Assembly: GCA_964358175.1 (NCBI GenBank)
Contig: CAYHOI010000001.1
Coordinates: 1 to 60,028, forward strand
Length of the DNA: 60,028 bases
Reading direction: 5' to 3'
From: CAYHOI01 sp964358175
GTDB lineage: Bacteria > Margulisbacteria > Riflemargulisbacteria > GWF2-35-9
Below, piece by piece: positions 1-13,100 of this stretch; within the stretch, counting starts at the first letter, position 1; each line of letters starts with the position of its first letter. The translations under genes were made by a program, and so were the position numbers. The notes beneath the pieces were generated by a model. The model saw nothing but the letters and a program-made list of their open reading frames with translations, was not told the origin of the DNA and did not search any database.

Positions 1-3000
1 AATAATACGTCCTTAAACTATGGACTCCCATGGAAACCTAGCTTCTCGCAGTTGGGAGAAGGCACCAATGATATCACCTATGTGATCAGCGATAATGCCG
101 GCAATGTATCAAGCGCGTGGGTGTGTAAGATCCTGAGGGACAGCTTGCCGCCTACCTGGTCGCCACTATCGGCTCCAGCCTCCTTTAATCTCTGGTATCG
201 CGTAACGCCGGATATGGTTACCATGGATATCGATTTTGCCGATCCGAGTATCGCGCATTCGGGTATTCAGCAGCTTGCGTATCGGGTGTCGAACAATGGG
301 GGGCTGTCGCTGTCAGTCTGGAAAACGATTACCAGTGGTGTAATCCTGGACAAGTATACGAAGGATTGGCTGGTTGACTGGAGCCTTTTGGGCAATGGCA
401 CCAATGATATTCTGGTTGGGGTGCTGGATCGGGCTGGCAATGGGGCGACCTACACAGTTCGCTCAATCCTGAAAGATACCCAAAAGCCGTCATTCAATTA
501 TACGGCAGGTGTCGGGTACAACAAATGGTATCATTCCATCCCCCAAAATTTGCTTCAAATTCCCATTACACTTGAGGATGCGGGCGGTTCACTCCTTGCG
601 GGCTACTCGTGGGGATTTATAAATTCGACGACGGCCAACGAGTACAATGTGGACAACAACATTAACCAGTTGACAATGAGAACGACGATCAACTTGGATG
701 AGAACTGGATTCTCAATGGAACAAATAATATTTTTATCATCATAAGTGATAACGCGGGCAATCAAATCACGTTTAACGCATTTAATCTCTTAAATGATGA
801 TACCACTCCCGATTTTATGCCAATTCCGGTTGCCTCATATAATTATTGGACGAGAACAATCCCTTCATGGCTGAGCGTTCCGGTGACGCCACTTTTTACG
901 GATGCGGGAGGGTCACTTCTGGCGACCGTGAATATCACACTGATGACGACAGGCGCAACGACGACTTATTCTCTTGTACTGTCGACGAACCAAGTTGCCA
1001 CCTACGACACCCCATTTGTCCTGACATGGAACCTGCTTGGTAACGGTACAAATAATATTTATATAAAACTGATCGACGGTACGGGGACAGCCACAGAGAA
1101 TCGATGGTTTTTTGTACTGAAGGATGAGATACCTCCTCAGATAAAAGCACAGATAATCTCCACGGATGCAAGGTACATGAGCTGGCTCAATAGTTCCGGA
1201 AATCTCTTTAATGATTTAGCCATTAGCGTCACCGATAATGGCTATTCCCTGTTGGATGCTTTTGTGTGCGTGGTGAGCAATAATCGAAGCGATGCGTGGG
1301 TGAGTCCGCATGTTCTTGCGACACAGATCAATCGCACATCATACCCTGTTGACGGAGGGATTAACATTAACTGGGAAACCCTGAGTAACGGCACCAATGA
1401 CATCTTCTTTGTCGCGAGCGATAACGCGGGCTGGGTGGTGACGAGCTCGGTGTTTTTTCACATTCTCAAAGACGTGGTTCCTCCAATAATTTATGTGACG
1501 ATAAATACGGGTGCTACCAAAAACTTTGGCGCGTGGCACGCAACCGCGCCTCCTTGGCTGAACAGAGCTTCTGTGGATGCCTACGACACGGGTTACTCGA
1601 ATATCTTGTCTATTTCCTATCGGATTTTGAGGCAGAAGGATAATACGTACTCCCCGTGGCAGGCGGTGACCACGAATTACAAACAACCAACCTGGAACAG
1701 AGGCATTAGCGTAGACTGGCTTCTTCTTTTCAACGGAACCAATGATGTCTTTGTCGAGGTGAAAGACAGCGCGAACAATGTGAATAGCGTCACCTACTCG
1801 TTTTCGTTACTCAAAGATACCGTGAGTCCCAGCATCGTCATCGGGAGTGCCGTGAGCGGTTATACTACGCAAAACTGGTATCGCTCAGAGACTGCGCCTG
1901 CGTTTCTGCAAAGCGTGCAGGTAACGGTCTCGGACACGGGCAGTTCGAATATCAACCAGCTGGAATACGGGGTGAGCGCGAACGACGCGGGATGGAACGC
2001 GATCTCGTGGAATATTCTCGTGAGCGCGTCTCGCATTCAGACGACTGGAAACTGGGCGGTCTCTTGGGGCAGTCTGGCGAATGGGACGAATGATATTCTC
2101 GTTCGGGTCAGCGACAATGCGGGTTGGGTGGTCACCAGCGGGGTGCTGTTCAGGGTACTCAAAGATGATGTGGTTCCATCCTTTTCGTTGATAACACCCG
2201 TGGCCTCTTTCAATGCATGGTACAGGCAGGCACCCGACTGGTTCACATGGATCAGCGTAGACGCTTCGGATAGCGGTCATTCTACCATCGCCACGTTCAG
2301 CTATCAGGTCACTCGCCTGGTGGATGGTTCGGTGAGTGTCTGGCAAACCATTACCTCAAATTATCAAAAAAACATATATTCTGCCGGAGTCTCCCTTGAT
2401 TGGAATCTGCTTAGTAATGGAAGTAACGATATCACGTTTCGCGTGCAAGACCTTGCGGGAAACACGACACAAAACACGGCCTTCACGGTTCTCAAAGATG
2501 TGAACAGACCCAGCATCAACCTCGGAGAAACTTCTGTAGATGCCAAATTTTCTGCCTGGTATCGCCTGTCGCCGGCGTGGGCAGATTCAATACAGGTTAC
2601 CTTTAATGATACAGGTAGCTCCAATATCTCGGGGATTGATTACGGGGTGAGCTGGAATGGATCCCCTGCGGTCTGGCGCGTGATTACCTCAGCTTCTTCG
2701 GCAAGCCAGCACGGAGCTTGGAACCTTTTGTGGACAGATTTGCAGGACGGGACGAATGATGTTCTCGTTCGCGTGAGCGATAATGCGGGGTGGGTCGTCA
2801 CGAGCGCAGTCCTCTTTCGCGTAAAGAAGGATACAATTATTCCCGCAGTCACGCTGATTACGCCCTCAATGGCAGACGATACTGCAATGTGGCACAACCG
2901 TTCACCCGGCTGGCTCAGCTCGATAAAGGCACTTGTGACGGACGATGGCGGATCCGCCATCGCTACCGTTTCGTATCGTTTGGTTACCGGAGTCGGTGGC

Positions 3001-4170
3001 AGTGGCGGAGATCTTCTGTCTTCGAACGTCAATCAGACATCGTACGCAAAACCTTGGCAGCTCCTCTGGTCAGACCTGAGTGACGGGACGAATGATGTGT
3101 ACGTACGTGTGACGGATAACGCGTTTAACGCTGTTGATCAGTATGTGTTTCATGTGAAGAAGGACGTAACGGTTCCCAGCTATGATCTGTCTTTGGTCGC
3201 ACGCAGTTATCGAAATCCATTTGCGACAGTTCCTGAGGAAATGAGCCATATTACGATCAACTTCTATGACTGGGGCGGTGCCTTTATTCGCGATATCGAT
3301 TACGCGATTTCGATCAACACTATCCTGACCGGGCCGACAATCAACTGGTACCCGATTACCTCGAACTATAACGCGTCCACATTGGATGTGCCCTGGAAAA
3401 TTGACGGCAATCGGTTTCTTAATGGAACCAGCGATGTCTACGTGAGACTCAGCGATTATGCCGGAAATGCTGTGACGAGCGATGTTTGTTTCTCGATATT
3501 CAGGTCAGAGCCTGGGCTGACCTACAATTATGAGTTGTACGATCCGGGAGCGTACACAAGCTGGTATCGAGCCCCGCAGGAGTTTATGGCAAACACAATG
3601 ATTCGGTTCTACGATGTGTCCGGTCTCACGTTGCTAAAGACCCTTCAGTACGGTGTATCCGCGGATGGGCGTGTGACGTGGAATACGATCCGCGACAACG
3701 TAAACTACATGACCTATACTACGCCCTTTACGATCATGTGGGATACGCTCATGGAGGGTACCAATGATATTCTGATCTCATTCAACAACACCGATGGAGC
3801 TCAGATGACCTCCGGCGTACTCTTCACCTTGTTTAAGGATTCCCTCGCGCCGTTGATCGCGTTTGCCATACAGGCTCCAACAGGGTTCGCCAACGCCTCC
3901 AATCACGACTGGCTGAACCATCTCACGGTGAATGTCACCGAGAACGGGTATTCGGCTTTGAAGCGTCTGGAATGGGGGAAACGAACCCATTCGGCGTGGT
4001 ATTCCTACTCAACGATCCTCAGCGTCGCGGGGCAGAAGGTGGCATCGGCTCACTACGCAGTGCCGTGGGATCAGATGGAGGAGGCCTATAATGCCCTCAT
4101 TCTCGAGGCTGAGGACAATGCGGGCAATATCACGTCCGTGAATCTCTGCGTGGTCTCCCGCGATACAATC
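1..4170 (+). repeat. Tandem ~110-residue Ig-like repeats with NGTND and SDNAG motifs
   Basis: About 13 copies with a period near 330-345 bases lie in the first 1,390 visible residues. Each copy runs W-Y-R..P, then a D-x-G-x-S segment, then NGTND(I/V), a hydrophobic strand, (S)DNAG and a final LKD..PP linker. GTND-type motifs fall near 67, 397, 715, 1040, 1390, 1735, 2080, 2415, 2750, 3080, 3420 and 3755, with a degenerate copy near 4080. The copies near 1420, 2110 and 2780 share a WVVTS sequence that the intervening copies lack, so the duplicating unit in that part is a two-domain block. Confidence 0.9.
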
Positions 4171-7100
4171 GCCCCCTATCCGGTGATGTATGATGTGGAA
4201 AACTCCGTTCTCTACCGCGATTTCATCACGAGCCAAAACCAGACAGAAGCCATAAGCTGGGTCGACCGGGGCGACATCGGGATCGCCGGCGTGGAGAAAT
4301 GGCTCTATTACTGGGGGCAGGATCCCAATGGAACTTCCGCCACGCAACACGAGTCCGCGAGTTTGCCACCCTTCACGGTTCCCGCGGGGACGGCGGGCAA
4401 TGGCATCTACCGTCTGCGGGTGTCGCCGGTGGACAGAGCCGGCAATCAGGGGGAATGGCAGCCGGTGTACAAGTACACGTACGACTCGCAGGTTCCGGCG
4501 CGATGGTACTACACGGATCATGACGGAAGGTATTGGTATCGGAGCCTCACGGACTTGAGTGCGTCCATCGGATGGTTCGGGCGGGATGACTGGGGCTTCG
4601 CGGGAGTGAAGCGGTACCATGTCCTTCTGACCACGAACGCCAACGTGAACCCCGTAGGCGATCCCAGCTCGAAAGTGACCACGGATATGCTGGTCGCGTG
4701 GCCCACACCGAGTCTTCAGAGCGAGGTGCGACACAAAGCCAGCTTTTACTGGACGATAGCTATTGAGGATTACGCGGGAAATATCGGGGTGAATGTGGCG
4801 GGAACAACGTATGATCGGTATTCGCTCTCTTCCTTCGGGCTGGATCTCCAGCCCCCATTGCTGGACGCGATCAATGCCGGATCTCCCTACGACCTCAGAA
4901 GTGCCTATACGGGACTTGCGCTGCCCCGTGGCGAATGGACCTCAGTGGATCAGTTCTCTATCGATGTCACCCCGAGCGCGCAGGATGACGCGTCAGGTGT
5001 TTCCTATTATCAATTCAATGTGGGGGTGAGTACGCCTGATTCGGCCCAGAACTACAGCTATAGCTACCAGATGGGCAGGAAATTTACCTCGATGCAGCTT
5101 CAACCTATGGAGCAGGGCAATATCTCCAAGGTATACGTGCGGGCGATAGACTGGGTTAACGCTATTAGCACCTGGTCGGTCGCTCTCGCGACGATCAATT
5201 ATGATGGGCTACCCCCCAACAAGGCGGGGCACTTTCTGATCGGGGACGGAGAGGCTTACTCCACGGGCAATAGTCTTATCATCAGCTGGGACGAGGCCTT
5301 CGATGAGGGTGGCTCGGGGGTCACGACGTATGATGTGGTGGCATACGCGATGAGTCCCGCGGGGGTCATCGTCGCTACGGAGTCTTTCTCGCTACCCTCC
5401 GTGAGTCGGCAAATCAAGATTGGAGCACTCGGAGACTCACCTAAAATACCCTTACTCAATGACGAATACATCTATTTTGCCCGTCTGCTGGTCTGGGACA
5501 GGGTGGGATGGAATAGTGCCAAGAAGTACGGATCCAACCGGATGGACTACGCCCAGCAGACAAACGTTATCCAGATCGACCGTAAGTCGCCTTTTTCGGT
5601 GAAGAATCCGAGAGAGGACGCTCGAACAAATGATCTGGTGACCTGGAAATGGGGACAGCCCGCGGACAATCAGGGAGGCTCCACTCCCGGCTCAGGCGTG
5701 GGGCAGTACCAGATTCGGATGTACTGGAAGGATCCGGTAACGGGGCTGAAAGCCGACTATTTCTCTACCTTCAATGTAGCGGACACGACCTATGAATATC
5801 CGATTGCCCCCGGGATGGAGTTTGGTGCGGAAATCCGCGCGATCGACAATGTGGGCAATCTCGCGGACAACTGGATGGCGATCCGGGAGGGGGTGCTGGA
5901 TAGTACCCCTCCCAACAACCCGCCCGTTGCCATTTCGCGGGATAGAAGCCTGTATTCCATCTGGGCGGGAGATGGAACGGGCAACGACATCAAAGTTCCC
6001 GCCTACACGACAGGAAACGTGAACCAGTTCCAGTTCATCTGGATGCCGGGAGAAGATGATGTGGTGGGCGTGAAGGGGTATTATGTTGCGTGGGGCAAGA
6101 ATCTGGTAACCCCCAATACCTATACAGGATATACCTTCACCACCAGCCGGACGATCTCTCTCTCGATCGCGGAAACGGTGACAGCTACCTACCGGCTCTG
6201 GCTGGCTGCTACGGACTATTACAATAACACCGCCAACTGGATGGAGGCCTATCGGTACACGTACAACGGTCTGGCGACAAAAAACACTATCCGACCTCTG
6301 GCTCCGGTGCTTTCCACGCGCTACATCAGTGCGAACAATCAAGGGGTGACTGTAACGCTTACGACAAAAAACGCCTCAGGGGTGACGTTGGGTTCGTTTG
6401 ACCACTACGAGGTTCGCTTGTACAGGGCGTTCAGTGAGGCGTTTGTGACGCAGAACCAGTTCGGCAGTTCGGCGAATGTAAAGAGCGATATCTTTCTGCT
6501 GAACAGCGTGGCACTGTCGCCGAATACCCAGTATTTTATCAAATACCGAGCGTATTACGGCATATCCAATTTTACTGAATGGAGCTACGCCTCCCCTTAT
6601 CTTTTTTATGACGACGTCCGACCCCCAACCGTGAACTCGGTGCTCCTGGAAGAAGGGGAGGATATCGTGACCAGAACCTCAGGGATTGCGGTGCGCTTCT
6701 ACGCGGCGAGGGACAGTAACGATGACAATGCCAGCTACGCGGGAAGCGGAATCGATCATTATGAGACCGTGCTGTTTGATTCCCCTTCGCCGGGGGAACA
6801 GTACAGCTCAGGAGCGGTTATTCCCCTCTTGAGTCCAGCCTATACGAATACAGGGGTTAAGCTGACGCTTACAGAACCACTGGCAGACGGACACCAGTAC
6901 TGCCTCAAGGTTCGCGCGGTGGATCGCGCTGGGAACGCAGGGCCATGGAGTGAAACGAGCAATGAACTCATGGTGGATATACGCGCACCGGATGTTCCTG
7001 TCGGCATCACCAATTCGTACGTGCCCACTGACCCTTCAGGGTATACCAATGTGTTCTCGTATATCTGGAGCTGGACACCTGCCACGGATGCGGGGGGCGG

Positions 7101-10100
7101 GGGAGGTGGCTACACGAGCGGTGTCAGGCAATACCAGTATTATTACGGGTACAGTATGCAGAGGGATACAGGCGCGGAAAATACGCTGGTGCAAACCAAC
7201 GCTACCGCAGTACAGGAGTGGGCAGGCTATAACGCGCAGGGACTGAGGAACAATCAGTCCACGGGTTGGCGTGCCAAATCGACCAGCCAAGGCGGTTCGG
7301 GGGATGTGAAGTACTTCTATGTGCGAGCGCAGGACTGGGCGGGCAACTGGAGCGACTGGTCAGCTTCTCCTGCTACGACGAAGGTTGATGTTTTCGCGCC
7401 GGCACATCCGATCCCCAATCCAAGCATGAATACGGTGGTGGGGACGACCAGCATGACCTTCAGCTGGTCACCGGTTTCGGATATCGGTGGCGGGGGACTA
7501 AAGTACTACCACGCAACCCTGTATGACAAAAACAAGCTACAAGTCGCCAGTAGCCGAAATATCCCTGCGACGAGGACATCAGTGACCTTTACGGGGCTTG
7601 CCACGGACAATGCGTATGTGCTGAAGATGGATGCGGAGGATGTTTTCGGCGAGAAGATCCCAGCGTACCCCTATTTCTCGCAGGGAATGGTGCCCCGGTG
7701 GGACGCCGACCTTCTATCCGCCTGGGTGATGGTGGATGCCACGCCTCCCGCGCCTCCGAACTATATCAGAAGAAGCGTATGGGCGTTTAACACCAACACG
7801 GCGGATGATCCCCCCGGGCAGATCATGTACAGTGCCATCTTGGATTCGGTGGGATCCGCTGAGTTTGGCAACAATTTCAGGGCGGATTACGGATCGAATT
7901 ACTGCTACTACGGTGCCAATAAAGAGATGAGCGACTATCTGAGTTCCTATGAGGACAAGATCAATGCGAATCTTATTTACTACCGGAATGGGTCAGTGTC
8001 GGACGCGGAGCTGGGTGCCATTTCCTACTCTCTCGGACGTGGTGATTACACTGGAGCGCAATTGCGTCAACTGCTGGTGGATATGGCTTATCTGAAAGGC
8101 GAGGCGCATACGGATCAGTCAGGAGCCAATCCGCGCTACGCTATCAGCGACTATTATGTGAACAATTACCGACCCACGCTGAATATCCCGAATCAGGGCG
8201 GATATTATTATAACGGGGTCTTTCAAAACAGCGAGATCAATACCGTTCAGACGTACGTTAACGGGAGACTGTCGGGGTCTGAGGTCATGAACGCGCTGAA
8301 ACTCAGTGATTTTGGAAGTATTTTGAGTGACGGGAGCTCGTTTCGCGTAACGAATTTCACGCCGGGAATGAATTATGACGATTTCAGGCGCAGCTTGATT
8401 TCCTCACAGCCAAAGCTCAATGGCGTGGTTCTGGTCGGCGATCTGGTCGGCATCAGTGTCAACCGGACGCCGACCGACGGAGTGGCTGTTTTTGACCGAC
8501 TGAAGAGCAAAGGATACCTGGACGTTGCGGGTGTGATTAACCCACTATACGACTTCACGCAAGGGGATCAGGTGTCCGGTGTCAAAAAAACGACTTGGAA
8601 TATTACGAACGCGGATATCTCGAATCGGCTGAAAACAATACAGAGCGACTATCATTCAAGCGCGCTGGCATCAAGTGTGCTGAAAAAACTGTATACGGAT
8701 ATGGGCGCGCAATACGACGAATTGCGCATGGAGCTGAATACAATGCTCACGAGCAACCGTCGCGTGGCCAATCCAAATAACCTTACCACCACCCTGGCGG
8801 ATATCGTGTCGCGATCCCATGGCTATGTCTGGTTCTGGGGACGCGCCGCAGATGATGGTCTGGGCGGGAGCGGGGTATCCACTTGGGAGGTGCAGGTAAA
8901 AGAAGACGGACAGAATGAAGCTAGTCGCTCTCTTTCACTGCCCTATGACCAGCCGTGGCTCAACTGCGCGGGAAGCTATACGTCTTTCCCCGGTTTTAAT
9001 GGAAGTCCCGCGCTGAGTGTGAGCGCGTCGATGAGGCTTCGCGCGATGGACAACGCCGGAAACGCCGGCGAATGGTCGGACTGGCGGGGGGTGACGGCGA
9101 ACGGTCTGCGGGTCTGGTATCAGGCGCCTCCCGGAAACCGTTCTGTCTATGATACGGGGAGTTTGCTTGGCATTAAAAATGGTCGAAGCGATACGCAGTC
9201 CTTATGGGCACAGAATCGCGAGTTGAATCTCTTGTGGGATGGCTCGCAGATGTGGGGACCGGATCTTTTCTATGACTACAGCTCCAGCATGGGGCAGTCG
9301 GACTTGCCACAGGGGAGGACGAAATACCGCTTCCATGACGTGAATGATTCCACGATTTCGGGTGGCACGAACAGGATGTACGTGATGGCGTATAATGCGG
9401 AGAACGAGGGAACCAACGAACTGGTATACAGTCTGGATTACGATGCGTTGCCACCGGACAGACCGTCAATCAGCACTCCTTTAGCTACACAGAACGTCCC
9501 GAACAGCTACACCTTCAGCTGGTCGGGGGGAGCGGATCCGAATCCTGGTTCAGGTCTCAAGAGCTATCATGTGCAGATTGTCGATGCGGACGGAAATGTC
9601 GCGTACGAGCGAACGGACTTCACAGGGGACAGTTATCTGTTTACGGAGGGCAAGTCCGGCAAAAAGTATACCCTTCGGGTCAACGCGGTGGACAACGCCG
9701 GTCTTTCCGGTGAGATTGCGATGACGAACGCCTGGGTGGTGGTGGACAAAGACGCCCCCCCCGCCCCCGATATGCTGTGGGTCAATACCGGAAAGGTGTC
9801 GAACGGCTCGATGTGGAGCAGCAGCGCCAACTACAACGTGTGGCGGTGGGTGCTCCCCCAAGATACGGGCAGGAGCGGTCTTGCGAGCTATAATATTGCG
9901 ATTAACGAAAGCAACAAGGGCTGGCTCGAGGTCACATCGGGAATGATAGACAAGACGACGTATCTAAGCAACGCCCCGATTTTTGCGAAAATCAAATTTT
10001 CAGACAAGGCAGGCAATATCTCCGGGGAGAAGAACAGTTCATACCCGCTCAAGATCGACACCGAGGCACCGTTGATCGACTTAAGCGTGGCGGATATCAG

Positions 10101-13100
10101 AGAGCTTAACGGTATGGTGAACGATGTCTGGCAGACAAGTACGCGAAGCGTCATTTTCTCCTGGGAGCAGGCCAATAAGAACGCGGCGTCAGATGCCCTC
10201 AGCGGTGTGGTCGCGCTGGAATACTACTGGGGGCCGGAAGCCGACAAGACCTCTGGGTTTGCGATCAATACATTTGACAAGAAGGTGACGCCTGTCGGAC
10301 AGATGCCCGCGGGCGCGGAGACCATCTATTTCTTCAAAATGAGATCACAGGACAATGCCGGGAACTGGTCGCCGATGGCGACGCTGTATACCACCAAATA
10401 CGACAACTTTGTGAAATCGATTGAGGATGTGCGGCAGTCTGTGACGACAAACAGGTACTCGAATCAGCTCACGCAAAACTACAACTGGGGAAATGTGAGT
10501 GATTTAACGGGAATACAGTCCTTTGTTTTCTCCTTTTACGTTTCCGGCAATTTGCTTGACAGTATGGATGACGGGGTTCTTACGCGTGACGTGACGATAC
10601 CGTACGACAGTGCCATTTATGATTCTTCAAGTTCTCGGTTTATGGCTTCGGTGATGCTTGATAATCAGTTTTCAAGCCAAGATGTCTATGTCCGGATGCG
10701 GGTGAGAGACACCAATGGGAATGTCTCCATAGCTGGCAACAAATCCGAGAAGATGTGGCTGGATTTCACCGCGCCGAATGCGGTAGACGTCCCCACCATT
10801 GATAATGGGAGTATTATTCACGTGACCAGCAGAAATTTCGGCGTGACCTGGAACTGGACAGCCCCGAAAGACATCGGCGGGAGCGGGTTGTCCTCCTATG
10901 ACACGAAATTGCAGGTGTATTCTGACGCTCAAGCCGTATCCATCAATCCGAATGTGCCCTCGACGGTCAACAGGGCGGTCTACCCGCAAGTATTCACGGA
11001 CAACGTCTATGCATTCAGCATCAGCGCGCATGATCGTGCCGGCAATACAGGCAATATTTCTTTCGGTCAGCTCTTCGTGGTGGATACGGTTGCACCCTCC
11101 GTCAATCTTCAGCTACGAAACGCCTGTTCCGCTTACGGATGGAACCGGCCATTCAAGGAAAATATTTATTATCTGATCAGAGGCAATACTGTGGGACTAT
11201 CGATTTACATGAAGGACAAGGCCTCAGAGCAAATCGGGAATGTTGGCTCCGGCATCGCGTCAATGAAGCTTGAACTCTATGAGCTGGCGACACCGGATAC
11301 GGGTGAGTTTGCGCTGGCATCTGTTCCCACATTCAGTTTGTCAGCGAATAGTATTTGTACTTTTGGGATTCCGATGACCAGTAGCGTGATTCACACGTCT
11401 CAGAATACGCAGTTGTGGCGATACGCGCTTATTTCCGACGACATTGTGATCTCAGACAGCTATCTGTCCAGCCAGCAGTTTGTAGACCCGACCAGCAACG
11501 CGACAGCGAATTTCATTCAGATGACACTCAGCCGGAATTGGACGGGATTCTTCCGACTGTCTCTGAGCGTCAAAGATTTTGCGAACAATGAAACCTCACA
11601 AAACTATTACCTCTATTATGATCCTGTTCCTCCCTCCATTGATATGGGCTTTAGTGGCATGATCTTTCTTTCGACTAATGCGATGGTGTACATTCGCAGA
11701 TTGGATGGAGGACAGAGTGTCATACAGGAAGATGCTTCCAATGGTAGCAAATACGCAGATGAACGATCAAGGATGACCTTCTTCCCGATAGCGGGTTATC
11801 AGCTGTATGAGGTGAGCGGGGCGAATCAACAAAAACTGGGTCTCAACATCACAGGAAGCCGATATTATCCCTATTGTGAGCTTGAGCAGGGGGCGTGGGG
11901 TTCTGGTTTTATGGTACTCTCTACCAATGCCAAGTTTTATGTAAGGGTGTTTGATGAACTGAGCGAGGAAATTGGATTTTTCCAGGGAGGCGGGAATCAA
12001 CCGAATCGATCATGGGATGCCGCTGGGGACATCTTAATCTCAAGCGAATCCGGACGAATCAACGTGAATGGATACCAGCTACCTTTTGCGAAGTACGGTC
12101 TTATAGATGACTTTTACCAAAATGAGGCGACGAATCGTTTGACCCATAATCCGGAACGGAATGTAACATTCCTAGATTATGCCAGAGAGTGCTTGGAAGT
12201 ATCACTTAACGCCGATGTGGTTGATGGAACCAGATTGGTTCTAGGTGTCGCAGATATGGCCGGAAATGTGACCACCGTCAGTTCGCTACCGGTCTATCGA
12301 TCTTCGCCGATTATCTTGGTGACGGCAGATGCGTCGCTACAGTATCCTGTCCCACATTCCTATAACCGCCGCTACGGGACGCAATATTCTTGGGGGGATT
12401 ACACTTATGGTACACAGAGGGTCAGCGCAAGTTTCTATGTAGACACCGTCAACGTGTACGTATCGGCGAACATGACGGTGAGTAGCGAAGTGCACAGCCT
12501 GCGCGATGGTTTGCAACAACCCTTTTTCTTCGCACAAAATGGGGTCGAGATCAATCCGTACTCAGGACTTAGTGCCACGGGCTATAGCGTCTCAGGAAAG
12601 AGCACGATGAATTATGTTTACTGGGGGCAGTTCAGCGTGGTGACGCTCAGCACGGGTGCGCAAACCCCGCTTTTGAGCGGACAGGGAAAATACATTTCTA
12701 TCAATGTGCCCAATCGGTACGGGGACAGCGATGTATCCATTCGGGTGAGCTACAGCGTGGACGAGGATTATCCTTCGCTGACCGTAAACACCTTTTTTGT
12801 CTATCCGGCGATTCCCATCGTGAATCCGACGGTGGACAACAGACTTGGCGCGATGAGCATGACCACCAACAGGGTTGCCATTACTTCCGACGGGGTCGAT
12901 GAAATCTCCGGAATTTTTCCTTCCAGCTTTTTCGTGACACAGCTGTCTGAGTCGCTTCACAGCTTGAAAGAAGTGCTGTTTATCCGCGCCACGAACAGCC
13001 TCAGCACCCCCAACTGGATCAGCGCGAACAACGAAGGCAGTAATGGCGTATGGCTTACCGATAACGCGGGAGTGGGGCTGTCGGATACGCCTTTCCTACA

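Noticed and set aside
52..54. TTG as the start of the giant gene
   Set aside because: The 17 codons before it are open and already fit the repeat pattern, so the gene begins upstream of the window.
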